Positions 13,367-27,033 of a stretch of 64,000 nt of DNA are shown here, one piece after another; position 1 is the first letter of the stretch; every line of letters starts with the position of its first letter. Origin of the DNA: Serilophus lunatus (Eukaryota > Chordata > Aves > Passeriformes > Eurylaimidae). Location: positions 1,116,254 to 1,180,253 of the forward strand of contig VXBA01001882.1 of the NCBI GenBank assembly GCA_013399895.1, in the 5' to 3' direction. Made by a program: the position numbers and the translations under genes. The notes under the pieces were generated by a model that did no database searches, had not been told where the DNA came from, and saw nothing but the letters and a program-made list of their open reading frames with translations.

Positions 13367-16300
13367 ATGATAAAACAGTTAATGCCAGAAAATATGCTTG
13401 CTTATCACAGTAATTCTGTAGTTCTTAAAAAAATCCAAGAGTTCACTTTAAATTAAATTACTTGGTTGCAGTAACTGGCAGAATGCTACTTTATCTTAAG
13501 GTTTTTTAGTCTGATAACAGAACTTTATAGAATAAAGCCTAATTTCTCATAAATGCTAGTCATAAACATATATAAACAATTCATGCAGAGCTATTCTGTG
13601 GGAGTTAGAGGAGTAGAGGAGTTAATATTTATTGGTACAATGTACTAGGAAGGCAGCCAGATACCGTCTAACGCAGGCTGTGCTCAGTAGCAATGAATAT
13701 AAGATTAGCAGCACATGGAGTGAAAGACTGGCAAAGATAGGACTCTAATTCATAAACAGAGAAGTTGGATTTGTGCATTAAAATTGTTACTGTACAACGA
13801 TGTACAAAAGGCAGCACTAGAGAGAGCATTTGCCTTGACTTGACCCCTACTTAACTAATTGCTCCCTCCTAGCTGCTGCTCCTACGATTGTAAACCTCAG
13901 CATAAATACCTCCAGTTTTCACTATAATTGATCATAACAAATCTTCTGCCATCAAAGCTCAACTGAACCTTTTCAGGTCAGCTTACTAACAATTATTCTT
14001 GCTGGTCTTTTTGCTAAGATTGGCATATCTTTAATTTAGTCTGCAGAGGCCTGAGCTTGTCCAGATTATTTACATAAATCTTTCGTGTCCTTTTTTTTTT
14101 TTTTTTCAGAAACATTTTTAGGATCTGTTGCCTTTACCTGGGCTGTACTGAAGATCAGACAAATATATTCCATAAGCTTGAAATAAACTCTTCCTTTTCT
14201 TTTAAAGAAAAAAAGAGATTTCAACCCATAGAGGCCTTTGGAAGTACAATAATGACCAAGATAGAATTCATGCTCTCAGTAGGAAAAAAAGAAGTAGTCA
14301 AATGGCCTATGGGCTTGTCTAGCAGTTATAGGAGCTGCATATATGAGAAATGGAGTGATTTGGATTTTGGCTGTTCCTCCTATAGGAAGTGAGGGGTGTG
14401 GCTTAGGAAGGATTCCTGTTGCTTGTGAAGTTACAGGCTTGCTTTTTATTTGTACAAGCAGTTTACTCAGTAAAATAACTTGACATTAATAGAAAAGTAT
14501 AAATCATTGGGATCATAAAATTGAAAAACAAAACCAACAAGACAATCAATCTTGTTTACACAGTGGGCCCACTTTTCACACAGTGTGTCTGCAATATTGT
14601 TTAAATGGCAACTCAGTCTGTTAGATAGCTTGGGCTTGTTATTTTGGTCCAGGGATTGTGCTGCATAGCACCATTTATGCTGGAGAGATGGCCTTCATAT
14701 AAGGAATCGTCCTGTATTGCACACACACTTCTTTTATTAATGGAGCCATTAAGCAGAATTGACTTTTTCACTTCTACACCTAGTCTTGATATTTTAAAAG
14801 ATTCCACTCTTCTTCTAGAGCCCGTTTGTTCTTGAAACAATGACATCCAATGGAATTTAATAATAAGTAGCTATAGGTTTTACAAGGACACCTTACAGAA
14901 ATATTAGCATGTTTGTTGTCTATGGGGTTATCCAGCCAAGGAGGGCACAGAGCCTTAACATATTGTCCAAAGGAGAGATCAGAGGACTTGTAGAAAATCT
15001 GTTTGTGCTCTTAAAAGACTTGTATGAAATATTTTTACTTAAGAAAGCCATGATGAAGTTATACTTCAATGTGACTGTCTTGCCAGTCTCATCAAATATC
15101 TGTGACTCTTACTTTCATTTCTTATTTTTTGTTTTTTATTAGGTGCTGTATATTTTGCAGTTATTTAATGCCACAGTATCTATGCTGTGCCCTGGCTGTT
15201 TCTCACTGTTTCCTAAGTTTCCTTTGCCATATGATCCATGGCACAGATAACTTTAAGCACCTTTCTTCAACATCCAGGGCATTCTAAAACATTAAACTTT
15301 GTATTTTTTGTATTGTAGTCTATCCTGAAGGCTCTATTATTATGTGGTTGCTTTGTCTCTTAAACTTCATTTACTCTATAGCTCTCATTCAATGTTCACA
15401 TTTTAGCACCTGGGGGTAAATAAGTGCCTTCAAGTTACATACTTTTTGGGTCATCAGGGCATCCACATAAGATAGTATTAGGCCAACCATTTCTATGTTT
15501 TGTGTCAGTTGTTCTGAATATTTGGTGCTTAATTAAAGCCTCAGCTTTATGAAGGAAATATTTATCAGGAAAACTTCAAGTGTAATATAAAAATGGTAAG
15601 ATGCAAGTCCCCTTGATGGTGGGAAAGAACTTGGCTTACTGTGACAGTAATGTGCACCAGCAGTTGAAAAAGAGAAGACAAATTCCCAGGCCTTTCTTAA
15701 TGTCTGCCATGTAATTTTCAGGGTACCAGATGGTGTAGTGGAGCTTGTGAGGTGTGTGTTTGTCATTAAAATGTATTTTAGTCTTACTTCTTTGAGTGTA
15801 AAGAAAACTCAAAGCCTTTTGTTGCTCCTCAAATGAAGAATATTCAAGTTTATGGCTGAAGATAGCAAAAGTTTTTTATTCTCAAGAATTGAGGCTTATT
15901 TTTGTATTAGTACTTGAAACTCTTAGGTTGTCAGTTTACTGTTGGATAAAACTGCCAAGCTTTCAGTAAACATGTTGCAATATTAGTTTGATTTGCTGAC
16001 ATTAAAAGTCTCATTACATTTTTTTACAGAACATCTAGGTTCTCTTTGTGTAGTGGAGGGATTTGAAGTTTATAGCATGGACATGCTTTTTTACTACGCC
16101 TGTAAAAATCCACCCACATTTGGCAAAGTTATAAACATTTTAAAAATTGCATTTCACACATTCTTGGTCAAGTTTTATAACATTTTTTAGCAGCTACATT
16201 TCCAAAAGATTATGTATGTATTGGATGTTTGCCTTCTTAAAGATGGGACTTCCTTGAAATTGCTGCTCTGAGTTGAACAGGTCAAACCAGTACAACCAGA

Positions 16301-18278
16301 GGAACTGAGATCAAGGAATTTTCTTGTCATGTTTTCTAGTGAGCAACCTGTTGTGATCAATTAGCACATCACTGTGAATTAACATTGATGATTAAACTTC
16401 AGAAGGGATAGGAATTGGGCAGGTGGGTGAGAGTGGATTGTCAGTTAAGTGATAATTAAAAAAAAATATTTTTCTGCATGGCTAAACAAGAGAGAGGACA
16501 GGACTGAGGTAAGGTGAGGATCATAGAAGGGAGCTCTGGCTGAGCAAAGGGCACATGCTGAACTGGTGGCCTCAAGGGATTGCTGGATTGCGTGAAGAGA
16601 ATATGCTGTTGCTGGGGAAAAACATGAAACAATAGAGAGGCTGGGTGGGATGTCCTTGATATGGTAAAGGAGAGACACACCCTGGGTGTGGTGGAGGAAA
16701 TCTCCTATGTGCCTTCAATCTGAGTCCTATCAGGAGATGAAGTACATCAAGAGAACGAACTACGAGACAACAAGTATAGATGCAACACGAACTTTGTGTT
16801 ATAAAATAAATGCCTTCATTTCATTGAATTGCTAATAGAGATACATCCAGTGGCTCCCAACAATACTTGCATGGGCTGATGTAGAGGTTGGCCACCCACC
16901 CCTTATAGCCAAGATCTTTGTAATAACTGCCTCCCCCATCTTTTTTGGCTAGATCATCTTCCCTTTTGTTTTACGTTGTGAAAAATCCTTGTGTTGATTG
17001 ACAAGTATCCTGAAATAGTTATCTCTAAATTCTGACTAAATTTACCACTTGCAATCAAAGAGGACACAGCAGGTTGTCCTTGGTGTCGGAAGAGAAGCTT
17101 TATGCAGGAGATTTATGTGTTTCCAAGGTTTAAAATAGTAAGTTCTTTATCTACTGATTTAGTTCTCTTAGGAGATTGTGCATTGTGTCTACTACCACAT
17201 GCCTGCCTTCATTCATTTTTTGAAATTCAAGGTATGGGGACCTTCAGTAACTTCAGTTTTGTTTGGGATACTGCTGCAGTTGCTTAGTGCTTTCTTGGCC
17301 TATTGACATCCTCTATAAGATGAGAGTTATTTTCACATGAATGTAGCATTTCTTCTGTAGTCACAGAGCAAGGACAAATTGTCACCTTTTCTCCTTCCCT
17401 TTCTAGATACACAGGTTGTTCCCGTGACACCACATGTTTTGTTATTTCTACTGTATATCTGCATATTCATTCTTTGGATCTCTTCCTGTATGTAAATATT
17501 TTGGTTATCTGTAGTATAGAGGCACCTTCATAGACCTTTGTAAGCTTATGACATTTTCTCTCTTTATATATAAACCAGAAAGGAGATAATTTGGCCTTTC
17601 ATTTTTTTTCCGTCTTGCAAATAAAACAAATAAATTGTCTGGCAAAAGTGAAAATCAGATGGCATATCAGCAGAACCTGAACCTGCTGAAATAAATTCTC
17701 TGCCCTGACCCACTGGGCTGAAGCTCAGCGTGATTGTTTCAAGTGAAAACATAGGGAAGCAAAGTGAGCTTTTAACAAATACCTCCTTTGTTACTCACCA
17801 GTCAACCTAGGAAAGAAAACCATTCAGTGACTTTGGGAAATTTACTGTTCCCTTTATGTATCGGCATAATTGTATTTTTGGCCCATTTGCAGTTGGGTAG
17901 GTCACCAGTCATAGGCAGCTTCTCTGATTGAAGACAGTTCTTTGGAGGTTTATCTACGCCTTGCACAGCAGTTCGTGGTCTGAAGCAAGGATGTCAGTTT
18001 TTTTGAATCATTATCTTCCTTCTGAATGTCAATTGTGTGATACCATTCTGGAAGGTAGAGTAGCCAAAGTATAGCAAAGCCTGACTTCTGCAGTAAGTAA
18101 TGACCTCTTGACTATGACAGAATTTTCTAAAGAAAAACAAGATGATATTGCAGCACTTTAACAAAATTTTGATATTGAGGTATGGGGTGTCCCTTCCCTT
18201 TTCTAATAGCATTCTTTTGTTTCCTTCAAAGGAAATGGGAAAGAAAGAGCCATAAACTGCTGAAATTAGGTAGGTGTT
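13367..18278. other. non-coding stretch, no gene seen
   Basis: AT-rich unique DNA with a T16 run at 14091-14106. A T-rich acceptor-like site (TTTTTTTACAG) at about 16020-16030 precedes a short open frame running to 16190, but its composition is not protein-like and there is no supporting donor. I would not call an exon. Confidence 0.55.
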
Positions 18279-18315
18279 TTGATTTACTTTACCCTGGCCA
18301 AGACAAGTAAATCAA
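18279..18315. repeat. 11-bp inverted repeat, 15-base loop
   Basis: TTGATTTACTT (18279-18289) and AAGTAAATCAA (18305-18315) are exact reverse complements around a 15-base GC-richer loop. It can form a small stem-loop. Each arm also holds TTTACTT, which resembles the reverse of forkhead-type sites, so paired factor binding is another possibility. No function is shown by the sequence. Confidence 0.75.
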
Positions 18316-21300
18316 GTAAAGATTCAAATCTTTATGTTTTTCTATAGTCATTTACTCTTTTCCTGATTATAATGTGGTTTTTATTTTTCATAAGAAAAAT
18401 GGTTTATGGCCATACAGCAAAATTCTTTTGAGACGAATAAAGGGTAAAATCTGTTCATGCCCAACAGAAAGGAGACCCAGGGTAGAATTACCAGTCTTCT
18501 CCCAGGGCACATGATGAAAGTTTGACCTCATGTTTAAAAAGAGTAGTTTAGGCCCATTCCAAATTGCATTGAATTGAGTGGAAAGTCACTGTACTTTTAA
18601 TGGAGAAAAAGTTGAGGCCTTTATTAGTAACTTCAATATAGTACTGTCTCAAGAGGTTGCATTCTACTGCATTTTATGTTTGAATATGACTGCCTTGCTG
18701 TAAATGAGATGGCTATTGCGATTTCAGCAGCAGCTGACAATTTCTTGAACAGATTACCATTACGAGCAATGGCACTGAGGGAGAAAGGTTTATTGCCTGC
18801 TTGATTTTTTTTTGTGGATGAAGAGCTAGAAACACAAATCTTCAAAGGGGAGTTGCATTCCTTAGTTTTAATGCACACTGATGTGTTCCAGAAGAGGGGA
18901 AGATAAAGAGGAAGTGTATTTGAGTATGGAAAACATGTCATGAAATAGCTAATTCACTGGGAGTTGGAGCTGGGGTGCTACAAAATGTCTCAAGAAGGTA
19001 GTTACAAAACCTTAACATCAAGCATTTTCTGAGGGAAGTAAAACTTCTTTCATCCTAGTAAAAGAAATGTGGAGCTGTCTCCTTTCTTTCCTTGTGAATG
19101 ATGCATAGAAATGTCACTGAGCAGTGCAGCCCAGAGGCTGCTCCAAAGCTGGAGACAGCTAGTTTATACTGGTGGCTCCATCTAAGCTCTCAGCAAGGCA
19201 CCCAATGGGACACAAAGTGTGTTGCCTGCAAATTTTTTGCAGTACTTAACTTCCCAATTTTCCCTTTCACCCATCCTAGGAAAGAAAGAGGACTAGCTTT
19301 CCTCCTGACATGCTGGAATAAATTAGAGATAGTTCACCACTCCAGATGTTTATTTCACATTCTCCAGTATATCTGTATGTAGGCTCTAGCTCTCACCCGA
19401 GTGGCTTCTACCTTTCAAACTTAGAGCTTGCTTGTTTGGAACCAGATTGTATGTACCTGGATGATACTGTAATGCCAATTCTAAGTAATTCCTTTCTGAA
19501 GCTTACTTGTTTTTTGGCTGCTTGGTGGTTGGTATATTTCTGGATTTATTTTTTTTAAAGGCAGTATTTTGCATTTCTGTACTGAGTCAAATCAGCAAAC
19601 ACATTAAAATTTAGATAAGAATTTCATTGTCATATACATAGAAATGGAATACAGCACTGATGAGAAAATCAGAAAAAAAATTTAGCCAAAGAAAGCTAGA
19701 ATCTACTTAAAATTTACTGTTTCTGTGACTTCATTCATATTTTAGAATATAAAGGCATAGTATTGTGAAGCGCTAAAATGATAAAAATTAAAATTTACAT
19801 TTCTTTCCTGATTTCAAGGCTGATATTAGGTGGCCCCAAAGTGAGATAGGAGAACACAAGTTTATTAAGCTTGTCTAAGTGTCACTTGTAAACATTTCAC
19901 AATTTCACAAAGACATTAGTTTTAAATATGATCCCATAAATCTGTTGGGAACCTGTGTTAATATCTCCATATAGCCAGGTTTCCAGAAGCATGTGTTTCA
20001 TGTGTACTGACTTCACTTCAAAGGAGGTGACTCATCTTCCTTTTCAGAAGACAAATTTCTGAAAGCAGTAAGATTAATCTCTTAAGTAAGGAGATGGAAC
20101 TGGGCTCTGATATAGTGGTAACAACTTTCCTCTTAAAATGTTTCTGTGATGCTTGTGACTTAATGTTTCCTTATTTTGGCCATTCCCAATTTTATCTCTA
20201 CTCTTCTGTTTTTATCAAGGCCTTACACTGTTGGAGCTTAATCAGCTCTGTCCAGGTCTTGATTGATGCCACTTAAGGACCTTGTTTGATGCCCCACAAA
20301 GAACTTGGATATTGGGCATGGAAGGATAAGAGATGCAGATTTTGCAAAATTGCTGGTTTAGCATCAGTCCAAACCAGTAGAGGATCTGCCAGCTCATTGT
20401 CACAAGAGGAGACAGCTGCTACTTTTTAATATTGAGCATTTACTAGTGCATCTATTGGCAGGGTGAAAGAGAGCATTGCTTGGCCCTGTCAACAAATGCT
20501 TTGTGTCCCTAATTATCGTAGCAGTTTGTTTGGGCTAAAATACTTATATATATTAAAAAATTAGTCATGTGAGTGTTGTTTGACTGCGAATTTTACTTTA
20601 GAGGTGTGTAATTTCTGATTTCATTTACTCATTCTAACAATGTGCATTAGCTAAAACTGCCCTTAATGCTTATGCAGAACATGAAGTACTTTACAGAGAA
20701 ATGCCAATAAACCTCCTTATCATCAGATATTCTAGTTCTTTGTTTCTAATCAGTTTATTATTTCAAGCCAAAATGTACATTACCTTCCAGATTATCACAG
20801 ACCAGAGTCTAGACTGAATTACTGCCTTTGTTAGACAGAAATAAAACCTTGCAAGGGTTTGTATCTAATGTTTTCAGAATGGAGAACTGATTTTTGCATG
20901 CAGTAATTTTTTTGCGGCATATAGTATAAAAGGAGCTAAAATAGTTTAGTATTGATGTTTCCATTAAATAAAAAAATATGAAAGTTCTCTGTAGGAAACA
21001 ACATTAAATTAGTACAATTACATATCGCTTTAATCACAGCAAGCAGCATTATTATTAGTTGTAGTTCTACTAACTGCTATGGGCATAAAATAATTAAGAA
21101 AGAATTCGAAAATATAAAGAAAAAAGAAGGGACATGTATATACTCACTTTTCTTTCTCCTGAAATGAGCAAGTAACTGGGGAGTCAGTAAGAGCAGAAAG
21201 CTTCTAAGAAAGAGGCTTAGGGCTAGAAAAGCCCAATCCTTCAAATGTCTGGAGACCTGTTTTCTTCCAGGCCTTGGTGGTGTAAAAAGAACACTAAGAT

Positions 21301-21321
21301 TTTGTGGTTTTTGTTTGGGTG
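18316..21321. other. non-coding stretch, no gene seen
   Basis: AT-rich unique DNA. Short frames such as minus 18633-18941 and plus 19098-19382 have no recognisable domain or splice context. Confidence 0.55.

Positions 21322-21356
<35 letters not shown>
21322..21356. repeat. interrupted poly-T tract
   Basis: T11, one C, then T23. On the minus strand this gives a lysine-rich run inside a 114-codon chance frame. Tracts this long are prone to length error in assembly. Confidence 0.93.
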
Positions 21357-21357
<1 letters not shown>

Positions 21358-23299
21358 ATATAGTAACCGAATCAATATTCGTTATAACACTGTTGCCACT
21401 TCTGTGACAAAACAAGGCCACAGGAGACAGGGGGGAGATAATCAGTCTTTTCTTTCATGATGTTATTAGCTTCATCTGTCCAGGTTGGCACTTTCTGTGG
21501 TTATGTGTGCCAAATGTTCAGGATTATTTGTTTGGCTACACGGCAGCAGTTTGGTTTTGTAACACTTTGGTCAGTCACCTTCAGTGCACCTCCTTTGACT
21601 GGCTTTTCTGACACCTTTTTGTTGTTTGCCCAGTGCTCACTAATTTCTTTCAATTAAACATAACCCTTTTCAGCTGCTGATATACTTCACTTGCTACTCT
21701 ATTCCATGTAGAATTAGAAATTTTAGATATTTGTTACTTTGGTACTGGATTTCAAGGCTTTTCTCTGTTTCCTATTGTTTCTTTTATGGTACTGTGAATT
21801 CATTAAATAGGCATAAACAGAATAAATTGCTCAGCACATTTATTTTTGAGAATACCTACATAGTAAAGGTGTAAATCTCTTGCCAGATGGTAACCAAAAG
21901 CTTGTGTGAACTGAGAAATTAGAATTTTTCTTGGAAATAAATTTACTTAAATTTTTGATCCATTGGAAATATGATTAGAGAAACCTATTCTTACAAAAAA
22001 AATTACCAAAATTATTTGCACCCCTAATTGCTCAAAAATAATTATCATGCTATTATACCTCATTTTAAATTTGGATTATTGTTTTATTAAACAATAAATA
22101 AAATATTATTTAAGTGAAAAACATGAGTTGTTGAAAAAGCACTCTCTACTGAAGACTCAAGTTCTAGTATGCGCTGAAGTGTCTAGTACAGCTAATGGCT
22201 GTAAATATAAGTGTATTAATTCTTACTGACATTCCTGTAACCACTTCTCATTATTACATCAGTACTAAATTGTGTGTTTTTTCCCAAATTAAGCATCTTC
22301 TAGATTCATATATATGGGAGTGATCAATAGGATCCTCATAAATCCCATAGAACCTTGAGAATACACATCCTTCAGTCTTTACAGTGTTAGGGCCAATAAT
22401 AATAGGAAGTTTGCAAATGCCAACTTTGTAGCTCATGCTACCCATAGTCATTTGTTCAGGTGCTGATAGTGGAGAGAAATAAACATTCGTTAGGCTAATA
22501 GGAAACTGCAGGGGAACGTCTGTGAGGTTTGGATATACCTAGGTTACAGTAATTGTGTCTTTCAGCAAAAGAAAAATTGTGTCTTTTGCTTAGTGATGTG
22601 CTCAAATGCCTTGCTGAAGTGGATTTTTTTTCTTCACCTTTTTTTTTCTTGAAACAATGTGATGGAGAATTCTATTATCAGTATTTATGGGATATAGATT
22701 TTAGAACAATTTATATAATGCTTTATCAAATTCAGATGGTTTATTATTTTAGCTAAATTTTTGGCCCTTCTCAGGATGCAAAATAAACGAAGTTTTGTGC
22801 TATGTACTAATGAGAGAACGCTTTCTTTCATTCTCTTTCAAACAGATTAAATTGAGGAAAGGGACTTGATTGGATGCATAACTCAATCAGTTGACTCTTT
22901 TTAAATTATTTTAAACTATGAATCTTAGATAGATACATAGGCATCTTCCATCACTGGGCCAGATGGGAGTAGCTTTCTCACTTCACAGAACCCAATTTGA
23001 CTTGTGTGTTATCTCTCTCTTATTTATTTTAATGTGTTCCAATTCATGTCTCCAACAAATGTTATAGTTTTTACCCAACAATGTGGGTCAGTTCCAAAAT
23101 TCACATGCTATAACCATTCTTTTCCCCACCTCTACCAGAATGAGCAGTCATATTTTATTCCTTATTCTCCCAAGTGAGCTCCTTCTGCCAGACTTGTGTT
23201 TGTTTTGTTCGCCTGCCAAACTCCACCAAATGTCTTGTTTTAAAGCTGATGGGCCAGTCTCCGAATGGATTCAGTTGCTTCTGCAGATTTTTTAGAGGG
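21357..23299. other. non-coding stretch with AT-rich homeobox-like motifs
   Basis: No gene is seen. The interval at about 22020-22110 is dense in TAATT, ATTGTT and TTTAAA motifs of the kind found in conserved developmental enhancers, but such motifs are also frequent by composition alone. Confidence 0.45.
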
Positions 23300-23369
23300 T
23301 TTATTTTGTTTTGTTTTTTGCTTTCTTTTTTTTTTTCCTCTTTTGTTTTGGACCTTTTAAAAAAAAAAA
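23300..23369. repeat. T-rich low-complexity tract with adjacent A-run
   Basis: TTTTG-type runs pass into poly-T, followed by an A11 run at about 23359-23369. It produces opposing chance frames (plus 23174-23395, minus 23155-23400) made of F/L and K/N residues. Confidence 0.85.
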
Positions 23370-24993
23370 TCAGTTGCAGATTTTTTAGTCTGTAAGACAT
23401 TGCAGCTAAAATGATCTTCAGCTGGGGAGTGAATCTTTTTCTGTTTTTCCAGAATGATAAATGTTAAAATACACTTTAAAGCAATCAGGAATTCAGAGCA
23501 CTGCATGGCAAGGTCTTTCACTCATTTATGAAAGAACTATCAGCTGTCCAAGAATTCATGGCTTAAGCACAGTATTTACAGCTAGTACACTTTCACTGCT
23601 CTTCACTTTGTTTACATGACCTGTTAAGGGCAAAACTTATGTTCACTCATATTCTTCTACAATCAGTGTAATCCTGAAAACTGCCATGAAAGTTCGATTT
23701 CAGTAGTTCACTGCTGACATTTTTATGAAACTCCTCTGAGATGTGAATTTTTATTTCACCACTGTGGGTATTGCCTATGTAAATCTGTCTTGAAAATAAA
23801 TTGAATTACATGCAAGACTGAAATTATTATTTTATTTTTTCCCCTGAACTGTTTATCCTGAACTATTCTATTCCAGCAAATGATAATGATGTGGCTGTCC
23901 AGGCCATCAGCTGAATATTACAATGTGAGTGCGATATTTGTCATACTCTTGAGACCTCGGCCAAAAGAAACAGCTATGTTTGAAATATTTTTGGTTTGCT
24001 TTTTAAATTTTATTTTTATTTTGATGTGAATTGACACTCTTATGTTCCATGGTGCGGTAGCATAACTGCCTGTATAGGAGGAATGGATCAATATGTCATA
24101 TTCCCAGGGAGGCCATACCCTCGCAAGTCCCTGGGGATCCATATGTGCCTGGACCAGTTACAAATTTTGTTTGGAGATGGAGGTGAATGTTGTGTGGCCC
24201 CTCTTCTAAAATGCTGCTGTCACTTGTAATGTTTTATGGACTGGCTCGAGATGGGTTGTGAAGTATAACAGGGAATCCTAAGAATGTGCACTGATGCCAG
24301 TAAAACTTATTAAAACACATTAAAATTTGCTCTGTGGCTGGTGAGGCCAGCCAGCTAGGTGAGAAGGAACACAATGCATGGAATGTGTCTCCTGTTCCTC
24401 TGTTAGAGGTGTCTGTGAAGGACTGTGAAAGGTGTCATGTCCAGCATTGAGCCCAATTAATAATGAATACGCTCTTTTTTCCATAAGTAAGGCATTCCAG
24501 GGAGTCCCTTCTTCTACCACTCCCTTTCAGCTTAAATATTTCCCACTTCCTCAATGATAAATTAAAGGAGAAAACTATTGCTGTTAATCCCAGGTAATAA
24601 ACACACAGAAGCAAACAGAAATTAGTGATTTCCCTCATTTTCTTATTCCTGTCCTGTGAACTCCACAAACCAGTTGTCAAAAAAGGCAATGGTGGGAGGC
24701 AACAAGAAGAAATAAAAAGTAATTTCTTTATCCAGTTTTGCACCCTCATAACTGAAATGAAAAGAGAGATTTGGCATTTGCAAATTACCCATGCATTTAG
24801 TGCTTTCAGATCACCTGTATTTTGGAGGCATTTATCCTGATTGAGTCTGCTGTCATTCAAGTAAAATCATCTAAGAGAGAAAAACTTCATGGATGGCCTT
24901 ATAACATCTGGGTTTGTGAATCTTTTGATCCCAAAGCAAAAGCAACTGGCATTTCCATCTGTCTTGAATCCTGTGCAGTCCTTTACAGCCGCA
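23370..24993. other. non-coding stretch, no gene seen
   Basis: The longest frame is 141 codons on the minus strand (24435-24860). It has patchy hydrophobic composition, no domain motif and no splice context, and such a length is expected a few times by chance in a window this size. Confidence 0.5.
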
Positions 24994-25041
24994 AAATGAG
25001 ACCAGATCATTGTGGCGTCGTTTTATTCTCACTTTAAAAAA
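24994..25041 (+). repeat. 48-bp unknown direct repeat, copy 1
   Basis: This segment begins AAATGAGACCAGATCATTGT and ends at the A-run of CACTTTAAAAAA. It matches 27034-27081 in the same orientation at 44 of 48 positions. This copy keeps two CpG dinucleotides (TGTGGCGTCG), both of which have decayed in the other copy. Similarity ends sharply on both sides. I do not recognise it as part of CR1. It may be a piece of an unannotated interspersed repeat or a local duplication. Confidence 0.8.
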
Positions 25042-25171
25042 TGTATAATGCATCTGTAGGAGAGTAGGTAGTGGAATACTTGACCCACTCTCCTTCTCCA
25101 GGGACTAATGTTTATGTGTTGATTTAGTGCTATCGACATTAGAAATGTCTCTTTAAAATATATTAAGTGCG

Positions 25172-25233
25172 TAGAATCATAGAATCATTCAGGTTGGAAA
25201 AGACCTTTAACATCATTTAGTCTCAACAATGAA
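25172..25233 (-). mobile_element. CR1 3'-end fragment (minus strand)
   Basis: TAGAATCATAGAATCATTCA followed by GGTTGGAAAAGACCTTTAA is the reverse complement of the CR1 3' terminus and octamer tail. Only about 60 bases remain recognisable, making this a severely 5'-truncated insertion. Confidence 0.9.
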
Positions 25234-25548
25234 TTTGAAGTTGATTTAAAGTTTGCATATGCTATGCTTCATGGATAAGAGCTCTCTGTGCTTTTCTGGG
25301 ATTATTTGGTTTGTTGGGTTTTCCCCCTTGTTTGGTTTGTTGTTGGTGGTGGTTGGTTGGTTTTTGTTTTTTATGAAAGAAAACTTCATGAGATAAAGTG
25401 GGTATGCCACAAACATAAACAAATCTTGAAAGGGTCAGTGAGATTTTTAATTTCTTCTTAACAAACCTGGGGTAGCCAGAATGAGAAAATTTTAACAAAA
25501 AAATTAAATAAGTCTTCCCAATAGACCTTTGAGCTCTCCACTTTTTTT

Positions 25549-25706
25549 CATAGAATCATAGACTGTTGTGAGTTGAAAGGGTCATGAAGTCCAACTCCTG
25601 GCCCCTGCAAGACACTCAAGGATCACACCATGTGCCTTAAGAGTGTTGTTCAAATGCTTCTTGGACTCCAACAGATTTGGCGCTGTGACCTGGGGAGTTT
25701 GCTTGC
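25549..25706 (-). mobile_element. CR1 3'-end fragment (minus strand)
   Basis: The block starts with CATAGAATCATAGACTGTTG and continues through GAAGTCCAACTCCTGGCCCC and CAAATGCTTCTTGGACTCCA, matching the CR1 3'-UTR and terminal ORF2 region on the minus strand. It is more diverged than the copy at 12750. Similarity fades at about 25706 into a TTTG-rich tract; a short CR1-like piece (CTGCCTCTGGGGTGCCCATT) reappears near 25760-25785, suggesting an internal expansion or insertion. Confidence 0.9.
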
Positions 25707-25710
25707 AGAG

Positions 25711-25741
25711 TTTTGTTTGTTTGTTTCTTTGTTTGTTCTTA
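25711..25741. repeat. TTTG-type simple repeat
   Basis: A run of TTTG units with one TTTC interruption, sitting between two pieces of CR1-like sequence. Confidence 0.85.
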
Positions 25742-25789
25742 AACAGCATGTATTAATCACTGCCTCTGGGGTGCCCATTCCAGCAACTT

Positions 25790-26920
25790 AAATTTTGGAC
25801 TGATAGTCAGGTTATTTTAACTATACGTTGCAGTGTGTAGTGGCTTTGTGGAAATTTTACTCTGTAGTGACTCTTCCTTGCGCATTTGCACCAGCAACAA
25901 AGCCAAAAAGTTACAAATCCTCAGCTTTTCTGACAAGAAATTTGAAGTCCAGAGTTTTAAGGATTTTAAAGCTACAACAGAGAGAGTAGTGATGCCTTTT
26001 CTAACTACTAATAGGCTAATAGATTTGAAGAGAAGAAGATACAAGAGAGGAATCAAGTTGGGAAAGAGAGGGATCCTGCATCTGCATGCAATAACTTGAC
26101 TAGGACACACTGGAAGGCTAGTGAGGAGAGGATAAGTCACCAAGTTTGAAAGTGCAAAAGTTGTCATGTCAAAATACAACATTTTCTTCGTGATGTAGGT
26201 AATGAGGGACTTGGAGGTATATTACCATCCTCCTTTTTTACTAAAGAGGGGATTAAAATAGAAATGTATCAGATAAAGTCTTGATCGTTTAGGGCTTTTT
26301 GGGGCTTTGCTGTGTGCTGATTGCCTGTGGCAATGTTTGCCTGATTGCAGTGAGGTGTTTGAACAGACTTTAAATTAGGTGTAATGTTAGACCACGAGAT
26401 CAAATAGTGTCTTTCCCTTCCTAAGGTACACTGGAATGTAATGAAAATTTCTGGATTTGGAGACTTTTATGATACCAAATGATGATAAATTATTTTAAAG
26501 ACAACCCTTGGACAGGACTAAGAATTCAGTGAACTACCACAGAAACAGAAATAAGTCATCTGCAATTTAATTTGGCTGTGTGATGCATAACAGAGAAGTT
26601 ACAAATGGCATTATTTACCACAAGGATAATAATCAAGGCTATTTTAAGGTTATCTCTCAGCTTGCTATGTGAAATTTATTGCTGGATAGTAATACTTAGT
26701 GACTGAAGTTTGCACATGCCCTGTAGGAGGCTGTAGCATATTGTGGATTTTTAATCTAGAAGAAAAAATATTTTAAGAATGAAGAAAGCCTTCTATGTCC
26801 TCTCTTGCTATTTCTGCTCTTACTGAGATGAGCTTTGCCAGGACAAAAATAATAAGACTTGTCCACAGAATACATTTTGAGCCAACCAGCAAATAAATCA
26901 TTACCTGAGGAGAAGCTGTT
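25790..26920. other. non-coding stretch, no gene seen
   Basis: Overlapping frames on both strands at 25817-26182 (minus 121 codons, plus 88 codons) have no domain motif. The sequence is otherwise ordinary AT-rich DNA. Confidence 0.5.
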
Positions 26921-26943
26921 TGTGTATATATGTGTGTGTGTGT
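26921..26943. repeat. TG/TA dinucleotide repeat
   Basis: A short TGTGTATATA run leading into about seven TG units. It encodes THTHIY-like runs on the minus strand within chance frames. Confidence 0.9.
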
Positions 26944-27033
26944 CTCTCTGTTTTTCAAGAAAAAGCCAACTTTCTTCCACTAGAAGTTATGACACCATAT
27001 TCATGTAGACAGGGTTCAGAGAGAACAGCTATG

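Noticed and set aside
24435..24860. 141-codon minus-strand frame
   Set aside because: No domain motif, patchy hydrophobic composition and no splice signals; a few frames of this size are expected by chance on two strands of 64 kb.
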